From the NCBI RefSeq assembly GCF_001691415.1, contig NZ_LRRR01000033.1, positions 1 to 48,172 of the forward strand: DNA of 48,172 nucleotides, in the 5' to 3' direction. The notes below the pieces were generated by a model that saw nothing but the letters and a program-made list of their open reading frames with translations, was not told where the DNA came from and ran no database searches. How positions within the stretch are numbered: the stretch's first letter is position 1; every line of letters begins with the position of its first letter. A program made the translations under genes and the position numbers. This DNA comes from Pararhodobacter sp. CCB-MM2. GTDB taxonomy: Bacteria; Pseudomonadota; Alphaproteobacteria; Rhodobacterales; Rhodobacteraceae. Shown here piece by piece: positions 41,619-48,172 of this stretch.

Positions 41619-42635
41619 ATGACCGAATTCGCCACCCGCATCCTGAAAGCTGACCGTCGCGCCTTGGCTCGAGCGATCACCTTGGTCGAATCGACCCGCC
41701 CCGATCACCGTGAGCAAGCGACCGAGTTGCTGGCCGAACTGGCCGGGCATGGGCGGCAGGCGTTGCGGATCGGGCTTTCGGGCACGCCGGGAGTTGGCAA
41801 ATCGACCTTCATCGAGAGCTTCGGGATCATGCTGGCCGAGGCCGGGTTGAAGATCGCCGTTTTGGCCGTCGACCCATCTTCTGCGCGGACCGGCGGGTCG
41901 ATTCTGGGCGACAAAACGCGGGTGGAGCGGCTGTCACGGCATGCGGGGGCGTTCATCCGCCCCTCGCCCAGCCAGTCGCATCTGGGCGGCGTCGCGCGGC
42001 GCACGCGCGAGGCGGTGGCGCTCTGCGAGGCGGCGGGCTTTGATGTGGTGCTGATCGAGACGGTGGGCGTGGGCCAGTCGGAAACGGTGGTGGCCGAGCT
42101 CTCCGATGTCTTCGTCCTGCTGCTGGCCCCGGCGGGCGGCGACGAATTGCAGGGGGTGAAGCGCGGCATCATGGAGGCGGCCGATCTGATCGTCGTCAAC
42201 AAGGCCGACGGCGATCTGAAGGCGACCGCGACCCGCACCTGCGCCGATTACGCCGGGGCGCTGCGGCTGCTGCGCAAGCGCCCGCAGGATGCCCCGGGTT
42301 TTCCCAAAGCGATCACGGCCTCGGCGCTGCATGAGCAGGGGCTCTCGGACGTGTGGGAGCAGATCCGCAGCCTTGCGAGCTGGCGCAAGGAGAACGGGCA
42401 TTGGGACGGGCGGCGCGAAGAGCAGGCGCGGCATTGGTTCACCGAGGAGGTGAAGCAGGCCCTTCTGGCCGGTTTGGAGACGCCGGCGGCCCGCGCGCTG
42501 ATGGCCCGGACGGCGGAAGAGGTGGCCTCCGGGCAGGTGGCGCCGGGGGCGGCGGCACGGGCTTTGGTGGCGGCTTTGCCGGGCTTGCCGGAATCCGCGC
42601 CCGAATCCCTTGACGTCTCCCCGAAATCCGCCTAA
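41619..42635 (+). CDS. meaB: MeaB, G-protein chaperone of B12-dependent acyl-CoA mutases
   Basis: A 338-residue SIMIBI GTPase of the MeaB/ArgK family. The P-loop is [12 protein letters not shown] near residue 50, with [20 protein letters not shown]-like switch region (here ending KTRVERL), the D/G motif ETVGVGQSE and the base-specificity NKADGD. It protects and reloads methylmalonyl-CoA mutase and, in organisms with the ethylmalonyl-CoA pathway, ethylmalonyl-CoA mutase. ccr and mcd in this window fit that role. The start is ATG at 41619 (MTEFATRI), with GAGAGG upstream. Confidence 0.92.
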   Translation: [338 protein letters not shown]

Positions 42636-42638
42636 GCA
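42610..42638 (+). promoter_or_regulatory. predicted rpmB promoter
   Basis: TTGACG (42610-42615), 17-base spacer, TAAGCA (42633-42638), overlapping the end of meaB. The same TTGACG -35 with 17-base spacing precedes tRNA-Tyr in this window, as expected for growth-regulated genes. Confidence 0.45.
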
Positions 42639-42653
42639 GCCCCACGAGTTTTT

Positions 42654-42675
42654 GGGCATTGCCATGGCAGTGCCC
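42654..42675 (+). terminator. hairpin after meaB
   Basis: GGGCATTGCC-AT-GGCAGTGCCC, one mismatch in 10-base arms, followed by TTTCC. It is 19 bases past meaB and lies in the rpmB leader. It could end meaB transcripts or act as an rpmB leader structure. Confidence 0.4.
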
Positions 42676-42741
42676 TTTCCGATTGACGGCGCCCCCGTTC
42701 GTGGGACCCGGCGCCCGCCTGACAAAGACGAGGATGACAGC

Positions 42742-43023
42742 ATGTCGCGCCGCTGCGAACTGACCGGTAAAGGCCCGATGTCGGGCAACAACGTGAGCCA
42801 CGCCAACAACAAGACCAAGCGGCGCTTCCTGCCGAACCTGGTCGATGTGACCCTGGCGTCGGAAACCCTTGGCAAGAGCTACAAGCTCCGCATCTCGGCG
42901 GCTGCCCTGCGCTCGGTCGATCACCGCGGTGGTCTGGATGCGTTCCTCGCCAAGGCGAAGGATGTCGAGCTCTCGGATCGCGTTCTGGCGATCAAGAAAG
43001 AGCTGGCGAAAGCCGCCGCCTGA
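42742..43023 (+). CDS. rpmB: 50S ribosomal protein L28
   Basis: A 93-residue L28, with the family N terminus SRRCELTGKGPMSGNNVSHA and NKTKRRFLPNL. It is part of the large ribosomal subunit. The alphaproteobacterial form is longer than the 78-residue E. coli protein and lacks the zinc-binding Cys pairs. GAGGATG before the ATG at 42742 gives the ribosome site. It has its own promoter and terminator, so it is a single-gene unit. Confidence 0.96.
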   Translation: MSRRCELTGKGPMSGNNVSHANNKTKRRFLPNLVDVTLASETLGKSYKLRISAAALRSVDHRGGLDAFLAKAKDVELSDRVLAIKKELAKAAA

Positions 43024-43053
43024 TCTCAGGCTGGCAGCATTGCTGACGGATGG

Positions 43054-43074
43054 CCCCGCTTCGGCGGGGTTTTT
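43054..43074 (+). terminator. rpmB rho-independent terminator
   Basis: CCCCGC, loop TTCG, GCGGGG, then five T. It starts 30 bases past the L28 stop. Confidence 0.92.
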
Positions 43075-43098
43075 CGTTGTTCACTCGGAGTGTCTTTG

Positions 43099-43542
43099 AT
43101 GATTCGTCTGGCCGTGATTGCCGACCTGCCCGCCATCAGCGCCTGCGCCGAGGCAGCCTATGCGCTGTACATCCCCCGGATCGGCCGCCGCCCGGCGCCG
43201 ATGGATGCCGATTACGCGGCTTTGGTCGAGGCCGGGCATGTGCGCGTGGCCTGTGACGAGGCGGGCGTGGTGCTGGGCTTCGTGGCCTATTGGGCCGAGG
43301 CGGATCACGTCTATCTCGATGCCGTGGCGCTTCTGCCCGCCGCCGCCGGGCAGGGTCTGGGGCGGAAGCTGGTGGGCTGCGCCGAGGAGGCCGCGCGTGA
43401 GGCAGGTTTGCCCGAGGTGCGGCTCTATACCAATGCGATGATGACCGAGAACCTGACGCTGTATCCGCATCTGGGCTATGTGCAGGTGGATCGGCGGATG
43501 GATGCGGGGTTCGACCGGGTCTTCTATGTGAAGGCGGTCTGA
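43099..43542 (+). CDS. GNAT family N-acetyltransferase
   Basis: A 147-residue GNAT acetyltransferase. The acetyl-CoA-binding loop is LLPAAAGQGLGRKLV (Q/RxxGxG/A type), preceded by the strand VYLDAVA and followed by VRLYTNAMMTENLTLYPHLGY, the usual motif B ending. The substrate cannot be told. GGAG eight bases before ATG 43099 decides the start over GTG at 43090. It follows the rpmB terminator and faces the convergent MaoC-type gene, with a dispersed repeat between. Confidence 0.88.
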   Translation: MIRLAVIADLPAISACAEAAYALYIPRIGRRPAPMDADYAALVEAGHVRVACDEAGVVLGFVAYWAEADHVYLDAVALLPAAAGQGLGRKLVGCAEEAAREAGLPEVRLYTNAMMTENLTLYPHLGYVQVDRRMDAGFDRVFYVKAV

Positions 43543-43601
43543 GGGGTTTCGCCCGCGTTGCCCGTCCCCTTCGGGGCGCGTGCGCCTTAGGCGACCAAGC
43601 C

Positions 43602-43646
43602 GGGGGCTCTGCCCCCGGACCCCCGGGATATTTTCAGAACGAAGAT
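43602..43646. repeat. dispersed intergenic repeat, family 2, copy 2
   Basis: GGGGGCTCTGCCCCC, then CCCCCGGGATAtTTtCAG and ACgAAGA, the same arrangement as at 41509-41565 with a shorter middle. It sits at the junction of two convergent genes, ending one base before the MaoC-type stop. Confidence 0.75.
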
Positions 43647-43647
43647 A

Positions 43648-44457
43648 TCAAGGGCGCAGCGTGGCCGTGGCGCTCATGGCCTGGACGCCGTCGTGGCGGC
43701 GGATCCAGAGGGTGGCCTCGTTGCCGTTGAGGGTCGCGCAGAGGGTGAAGGGCGTGTCCGCGGTGACGGGGGCCATGGCGCGGAACTGGAAGGTTAGGGG
43801 CCAGCGGGCGCCTTCGATCCGTAGCAGGTCCAGAAGCAGGGTGGCCAGCAGGGGGCCGTGGACGACGAGGCCGTCATAGCCTTCTAAGGCGCAGAAATCG
43901 CGGTCGTAATGGATGCGGTGGCCGTTGAAGGTCAGGGCCGAGTAGCGGAACAGATCGACCGGGCCGACCGACATTTCGCGCGACAGGGTTTCGCCCTTAG
44001 GGGCGGGGACCGTGGCGCCCGCCGGGGCGTCGGCACGGCGGTAGACCACGTCCTGCTCCTCGTCGATCACCGCGCCCTCGGCGTCGGTCCAGCGATGGGA
44101 AACCGTGACAAAGGCGATGGGGCCGGAGCGGCCCTCCTTCTGCGCCACATTCGAGACCACGGAGGTCCTTGTGACCTCGGCGCCGATAACCGGCATGCGG
44201 TAGAACGTGAAGCGCCCGCCGGCCCACATGCGGCGCGGCAGACCGAGGTCGGGGAGGAAATGCCCCAGCGCCTGATGGCCATCCGCACCGGCCTCGGTCA
44301 TCGGGTAGAGCTTCAGGCAATGGAACCAGTGCCAGAGCGGCGGCAGGGGCGTACCGGGGGTGAAATCCTCAGGCCGGCTCAGCGTCGCCGCCATGGCGCG
44401 GGCGGGGAAATCCGCCACCCGCTCGGTGACGCTTTCGGTCACCGGGGCCCAACTCAT
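43648..44457 (-). CDS. MaoC/HTD2-like acyl-CoA hydratase
   Basis: A 269-residue double hot-dog protein of the FAS1-like dehydratase/HTD2 group. The N-terminal hot-dog (WAGGRFTFYRMPVIGAEV) is the degenerate half. The C-terminal half has the catalytic hydratase stretch DLFRYSALTFNGHRIHYD and GYDGLVVHGPLLATLL. Relatives act on mesaconyl-C4-CoA, itaconyl-CoA or 3-methylfumaryl-CoA. An ethylmalonyl-CoA pathway host would have related C5 intermediates, but the pathway's own mesaconyl-C1-CoA hydratase is a different and longer protein. Its ATG overlaps the aroC stop by four bases, so it is translated from the aroC message. Confidence 0.78.
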   Translation of the reverse strand: MSWAPVTESVTERVADFPARAMAATLSRPEDFTPGTPLPPLWHWFHCLKLYPMTEAGADGHQALGHFLPDLGLPRRMWAGGRFTFYRMPVIGAEVTRTSVVSNVAQKEGRSGPIAFVTVSHRWTDAEGAVIDEEQDVVYRRADAPAGATVPAPKGETLSREMSVGPVDLFRYSALTFNGHRIHYDRDFCALEGYDGLVVHGPLLATLLLDLLRIEGARWPLTFQFRAMAPVTADTPFTLCATLNGNEATLWIRRHDGVQAMSATATLRP

Positions 44458-45560
44458 CCGATCACGCCGCGCGGGCCTTCGCCCACCTGCGCGCGGTGCA
44501 GCAGCAGCTGGTCGAGCAGCACGCAGGCCATCATCGCCTCTCCCACCGGGACGGCGCGGATGCCGACGCAGGGATCGTGGCGGCCCTTGGTGATGACCTC
44601 GGTCGGCTGGCCGTCGATGGTCACCGACTGGCGCGGCTGCAGGATCGAGGAGGTCGGTTTCACAGCAAAGCGCACGACCACATCCTGCCCGGTGGAAATC
44701 CCGCCCAGAATGCCGCCCGCATGGTTCGAGCCATAGACCGGCTTGCCTTCATTGCCGAGGCGGATCTCGTCGGCATTCTCGACACCCGTCAGGGCCGCCG
44801 CGCCAAAGCCTGCGCCGATCTCGACGCCCTTCACCGCGTTGATGGTCATCATCGCTGCGGCCAGCTCGGAATCGAGCTTTGCGTAGATCGGCGCACCGAT
44901 GCCGGCGGGCAGGCCCGAGGCCACGATTTCGATCGTCGCCCCGACCGAATTGCCGGTCTTGCGCAGGGCGTCGAGGTCAGTCGCCCAAAGCTCGGCAGTC
45001 GCCGCATCCGGGCACCAGAAGGGGTTGTCGCCGATGACTGAAAGGTCCAGCTTCGTCCGGTCGATGCCGCGCGGGCCCATCTGCACCATGTAGCCGGTGA
45101 TCTTGAGGTCCGGCACCAGCGTGGCCAGCACCTGCCGCGCGACGCCCGCCGCCGCCACCCGCGCCGCCGTCTCGCGGGCCGAGGAACGCCCACCGCCGCG
45201 CGGATCGCGGATGCCGTATTTCTGGTAATAGGTGATGTCGGCGTGTCCCGGGCGGAAGGTCTTGACGATCTCGCCGTAATCCTTGGACCGCTGATCGGTG
45301 TTGCGGATCATCAACTGGATCGGCGTGCCGGTAGTCTTGCCCTCATAGACGCCCGAGAGGATCTCGACCGCGTCGGCCTCGCGCCGCTGGGTGGTGTATT
45401 TGTTCTGCCCCGGCTTGCGCTTGTCCAGCCAGGGCTGGATGTCGGCCTCGGTCAGGGGCACGCCCGGCGGGCAGCCATCGACGGTGGCGCCCAAGGCGGG
45501 CCCGTGGGATTCGCCCCAGGTGGTGACACGGAACAGGTGGCCGAACGAGTTGAAGGACAT
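44454..45560 (-). CDS. aroC: chorismate synthase
   Basis: A 368-residue chorismate synthase, full length, which converts 5-enolpyruvylshikimate-3-phosphate to chorismate with reduced FMN. Signatures are TTWGESHGPALG at the N terminus, GRSSARETAARVAAAG in the middle and SNHAGGILGGISTG. The ATG at 45560 (MSFNSFGH) has AAGGAG at -8; the in-frame extension to 45611 has no site. The downstream MaoC-type gene overlaps it by four bases, an unusual partner for a shikimate pathway gene. Confidence 0.97.
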   Translation of the reverse strand: MSFNSFGHLFRVTTWGESHGPALGATVDGCPPGVPLTEADIQPWLDKRKPGQNKYTTQRREADAVEILSGVYEGKTTGTPIQLMIRNTDQRSKDYGEIVKTFRPGHADITYYQKYGIRDPRGGGRSSARETAARVAAAGVARQVLATLVPDLKITGYMVQMGPRGIDRTKLDLSVIGDNPFWCPDAATAELWATDLDALRKTGNSVGATIEIVASGLPAGIGAPIYAKLDSELAAAMMTINAVKGVEIGAGFGAAALTGVENADEIRLGNEGKPVYGSNHAGGILGGISTGQDVVVRFAVKPTSSILQPRQSVTIDGQPTEVITKGRHDPCVGIRAVPVGEAMMACVLLDQLLLHRAQVGEGPRGVIG

Positions 45561-45657
45561 GGCGTCTCCTTGGCTTCGCTTGGCAATAGCCGCCCCCCTG
45601 CCCCGGCTCAAGCCCTTAGCGCAAAGGGGCGCGGCCCAATGACCCCGCCCCCTCGTT

Positions 45658-45685
45658 CATTCTGCCGCAAATACGCAGGCGACGG
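45658..45685 (+). repeat. dispersed intergenic repeat, family 1, degraded copy
   Basis: CATTCTGCCGCAAATACGC then AGGCGACGG. Compared with copy B (14644) it keeps the CGCAAATAC core and the trailing GCGACGG but has diverged elsewhere. It lies right after the pncB stop, with GGGGCGCGGCCC nearby. Confidence 0.5.
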
Positions 45686-45686
45686 C

Positions 45687-46979
45687 TCAGACGATGACCG
45701 CCATTGCCTCCTGCGTGCCGGTCTCGAAGACCCGGCGATAGCGCGCGACCTCGTCGGCCGGACCCATCGCCTTGCGCGGGTTGTCCGACAGCTTCACCGT
45801 CGGTCGCCCATTGGCCGAAACCGCCTTGCACACCAACGAAAACGGCGCGAGCGCGTCATTTGGTGCGAGGCCACGGAAATCGTTGGTCAAAAGCGTACCC
45901 CAACCGAACGAGACCTTCACCCGACCGGCGAATTGGGCGTGCAGCTCTTCGATCTTCTCCACGTCCAGCCCGTCCGAGAAGATCACCAGCTTGTTCAGCG
46001 GGTCCTCGCCGCGTTCTTTCCACCAGCGGATCGCCGTCTCGGCCCCGGCAGCGGGATCGCCCGAGTCGATCCGCATCCCGGTCCAACCGGCCAGCCAATC
46101 GGGCGCGTGCTTCAGGAAGCCCTCGGTGCCATAGGTGTCGGGCAGGATGATGCGCAGGTTGCCGTCGTGCTCTTCGTGCCAGTCGGCCAGCACCTTGTAG
46201 GGCGCCTCGGCCAGCTCGGCATCGCTATCCGCAAGCGCGGCCATGACCATCGGCAGCTCATGGGCATTGGTGCCCACGGCCTCCAGATCCCGGCGCATGG
46301 CGATGCGGCAGTTCGAGGTGCCGGTGAAGCTGTCACCGAGGCCCTCCAGCATCGCCTGCACGCACCAATCCTGCCACAGGAAGCTGTGACGGCGACGGGT
46401 GCCGAAATCGGCGATCTTCAGGTTCGGGATCTTGCGCAGGCGCTGCACCTTGTCCCAGACGCGCGCCATCGCACGGGCATAGAGCACCTCCAGCTCGAAC
46501 TTGCCCATGGTCTTCAGCACGGCGCGCGAGCGCAGCTCCATCAGGATCGCCAGCGCCGGGATCTCCCACAGCATGACCTCGGGCCAGGCGCCCTCGAAGG
46601 TCAGCTCGTATTGGCCGTCGCGCTTTTCCAGATGGTAGTCCGGCAGCCGCAGCCCCTCGAACCATTCCATGAAATCCGGGCGGAACATCTGGCGCTTGCC
46701 GTAGAAGGTGTTGCCGCGCATCCAGGTGCTTTCGCCCCGCGACAGCGACAGCGAACGGACATGGTCCAGCTGTTCGCGCAGCTCGCCCTCGTCGATCAGC
46801 TCGGCCAGCCGCACATCCTTGGTGCGGTTGATCAGGCTGAAGGTGACCCGCGTGTCCGGCCGGTTGCGAAAGATCGACTGGCACATCAGAAGCTTGTAGA
46901 AGTCGGTGTCGATCAGCGACCGGACGATCGGGTCGATCTTCCAGTTGTGATTATGGACACGGCTTGCGATATCGACCAT
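45687..46979 (-). CDS. pncB: nicotinate phosphoribosyltransferase
   Basis: A 430-residue NAPRTase that makes nicotinate mononucleotide in NAD salvage. Visible signatures are the N-terminal LIDTDFYKLLMCQSIF, the catalytic FGTRRRHSFLWQ with the phosphorylated His, GTSNCRIA, and the PRPP-binding MRIDSGDP and KLVIFSDGLDVEKI. ATG at 46979 follows AGGAGG. A long open frame continues upstream to 47561, but that part is antisense to gpsA and is not coding. It is divergent from gpsA across 85 bases. Confidence 0.95.
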   Translation of the reverse strand: MVDIASRVHNHNWKIDPIVRSLIDTDFYKLLMCQSIFRNRPDTRVTFSLINRTKDVRLAELIDEGELREQLDHVRSLSLSRGESTWMRGNTFYGKRQMFRPDFMEWFEGLRLPDYHLEKRDGQYELTFEGAWPEVMLWEIPALAILMELRSRAVLKTMGKFELEVLYARAMARVWDKVQRLRKIPNLKIADFGTRRRHSFLWQDWCVQAMLEGLGDSFTGTSNCRIAMRRDLEAVGTNAHELPMVMAALADSDAELAEAPYKVLADWHEEHDGNLRIILPDTYGTEGFLKHAPDWLAGWTGMRIDSGDPAAGAETAIRWWKERGEDPLNKLVIFSDGLDVEKIEELHAQFAGRVKVSFGWGTLLTNDFRGLAPNDALAPFSLVCKAVSANGRPTVKLSDNPRKAMGPADEVARYRRVFETGTQEAMAVIV

Positions 46980-47064
46980 CAGGCCCTCCTCGCGCGGGGC
47001 AATTTGCCCCTCATAGCGTTCCGGGGCCTTGGGTGCAAAGCCTGAAAGGGCGGAAAGGGGGGCC

Positions 47065-48033
47065 ATGACGGGTCCTGACATTGGCGTTCTGGGCGCCGGA
47101 GCCTTCGGCACGGGCCTTGCCATCGCGCTGGCGCAGACGGGCCGCCGGGTGACCCTCTGGGCCCGCGACGCCGCGCAGGTCGCCCGGATGCAGGCCGAGC
47201 GCGAGAATACCGCCCGCCTGCCCGGCGCGCCTTTCCCCGACAGCCTGACCGTGACCGCCGAATTGGCCGAGGCCGCGACGGCGCCGATCCTGCTGTTGGC
47301 CGTCCCCACCCAGCAAGTGCGCCGTCTGGCCGAGGCCCATGCCGCCGCGCTGGCCGGGCGCTGGCTGGTCGCCTGCTGCAAGGGGGTGGAGCTGGATACG
47401 GGCCTCCTGCCGACGCAGGTGTTGCAGGCCGTCCTGCCCGGCGCCCGTGTCGCTGTCCTCACCGGCCCCAGCTTCGCCATCGACATCGCCCGCGGCAAGC
47501 CGACCGCCCTCACCCTCGCCACCGCCCATGGCGGGGCCGAGCTGCAGGAAGCCCTCGCCACCCATAACCTGCGCCTCTATCTGGCCGAGGACGTGATCGG
47601 CGCGCAGCTGGGCGGGGCGCTGAAAAACGTCGTCGCCATTGCCGCCGGCGTGGTCCTGGGTGCGGGGCTTGGCGAAAGCGCCCGCGCCGCCCTCATGACC
47701 CGCGGCTTTGCCGAGATCGGCCGGCTGGCGCAGGCCCGCGGCGGTCAACGCGAGACGCTGTTCGGCCTTTCGGGCTTCGGCGATCTGGTTCTGACCTGCA
47801 CCTCCGAGAAGTCCCGCAACTTCCGCCACGGCCTCACCTTGGGGCGCGGTGAGGTCCCGGACGCCGCCCAGACGATCGAAGGCGTGATGACCGCCCACGC
47901 CATCGCCGCACAGGAAGATGCCGACACGATGCCGGTGACCTGCATGGTCTCGGCCCTTCTGAAAGGCGCGGTTAGCCTCGACGAGGCCAAAGACCTGCTC
48001 CTCTCCCGCCCGCTACGCCACGAAAGGGGCTAA
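47065..48033 (+). CDS. gpsA: glycerol-3-phosphate dehydrogenase [NAD(P)+]
   Basis: A 322-residue GpsA, which reduces dihydroxyacetone phosphate to glycerol-3-phosphate for phospholipid synthesis. The cofactor loop is GVLGAGAFGTGLA at the N terminus. Then follow LAVPTQQVR, the GPSFA motif and GALKNVVAIAAG with the catalytic Lys, and FGLSGFGDLVLTC and EGVMTA. Its product would feed the PlsB-like enzyme at 38962. The start is ATG at 47065 (MTGPDIG), with a GGGG-rich site; the earlier in-frame start at 47029 overlaps the pncB promoter zone. Confidence 0.95.
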   Translation: MTGPDIGVLGAGAFGTGLAIALAQTGRRVTLWARDAAQVARMQAERENTARLPGAPFPDSLTVTAELAEAATAPILLLAVPTQQVRRLAEAHAAALAGRWLVACCKGVELDTGLLPTQVLQAVLPGARVAVLTGPSFAIDIARGKPTALTLATAHGGAELQEALATHNLRLYLAEDVIGAQLGGALKNVVAIAAGVVLGAGLGESARAALMTRGFAEIGRLAQARGGQRETLFGLSGFGDLVLTCTSEKSRNFRHGLTLGRGEVPDAAQTIEGVMTAHAIAAQEDADTMPVTCMVSALLKGAVSLDEAKDLLLSRPLRHERG

Positions 48034-48046
48034 GAACCCGCCCCCT

Positions 48047-48067
48047 CACCTTGTCCCAAATACTCAA
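48047..48067 (+). repeat. dispersed intergenic repeat, family 1, copy C
   Basis: CACCTTGTccCAAATACTC followed by AA, 13 bases past the gpsA stop. The remaining 105 bases of the window are GC-rich and hold no gene that I can support. Confidence 0.75.
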
Positions 48068-48172
48068 AACCCGCCCCGGACCAAGGCCCGCACAGGGCGG
48101 CCGGGGCGCGCGGGTGGGTGGGCGGGAGCGTGCCCCGGCCGCCCGGCCGCCCCAAAGCCCAAGCCTCAGAAC

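Noticed and set aside
45243..47045. 600-codon open frame on the plus strand
   Set aside because: Antisense to aroC and pncB; another GC-driven shadow.
46980..47561. Extension of pncB to 47561
   Set aside because: It runs antisense through gpsA, and AGGAGG in front of the ATG at 46979 fixes the start.

Overview
The window looks like chromosomal DNA of a GC-rich alphaproteobacterium of the order Rhodobacterales (Paracoccus/Rhodobacter-like). The basis is gene order and content: the chvI-chvG-hprK-rapZ-EIIA-HPr block divergent from pckA, two enzymes of the ethylmalonyl-CoA pathway (mcd, ccr) plus the mutase chaperone gene meaB, and short dispersed intergenic repeats. Species cannot be set from sequence reading alone.

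Left chromosomal part (1-14822): methylsuccinyl-CoA dehydrogenase, a TauE-type exporter, a secreted DUF3859-like protein, PEP carboxykinase, then the co-oriented, overlapping ChvI/ChvG two-component and nitrogen/carbon PTS regulatory genes ending at a clear terminator. Next come succinate-semialdehyde dehydrogenase, an alpha/beta hydrolase, a divergent ohr/ohrR peroxide module with a visible operator, a CoA-binding protein, the rRNA methylase RlmB and tRNA-Tyr(GUA).

A 14.9-kb integrative element (about 14809-29737) sits in the 3' end of tRNA-Tyr. It is bounded by an exact 15-bp direct repeat. Its right half is a satellite-like core: tyrosine integrase, AlpA-type regulator, primase-helicase, small hypothetical proteins and an inverted-repeat-rich candidate origin. 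Its left half is anti-phage cargo: an EVE-containing McrB with McrC (type IV restriction), then an AT-richer two-gene unit pairing an Eco57I-like adenine methyltransferase with a translationally coupled PIN-domain nuclease. That pair is the best candidate for an undescribed system. A dead IS5-type transposase remnant and two non-coding scars lie between modules. I see no capsid, portal, conjugation or relaxase genes.

Right chromosomal part (29797-48172): ACR3 arsenite exporter, a 3-hydroxybenzoate-hydroxylase-like flavoprotein with a divergent MarR regulator and palindromic operators, ChaC-like and OsmC-like proteins, a LysE exporter, a small secreted protein, an OrdL-like oxidase, a 56-residue protein, crotonyl-CoA carboxylase/reductase, a PlsB-like acyltransferase, a DUF4336 protein, a DksA-type zinc finger protein, MeaB, ribosomal protein L28, a GNAT acetyltransferase, a MaoC-type hydratase overlapping aroC, pncB and gpsA. 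Ccr and Mcd catalyse consecutive parts of the same acetyl-CoA assimilation route, and their promoters share sequence elements. MeaB protects the B12 mutases of that route, and PEP carboxykinase draws carbon from its C4 products.
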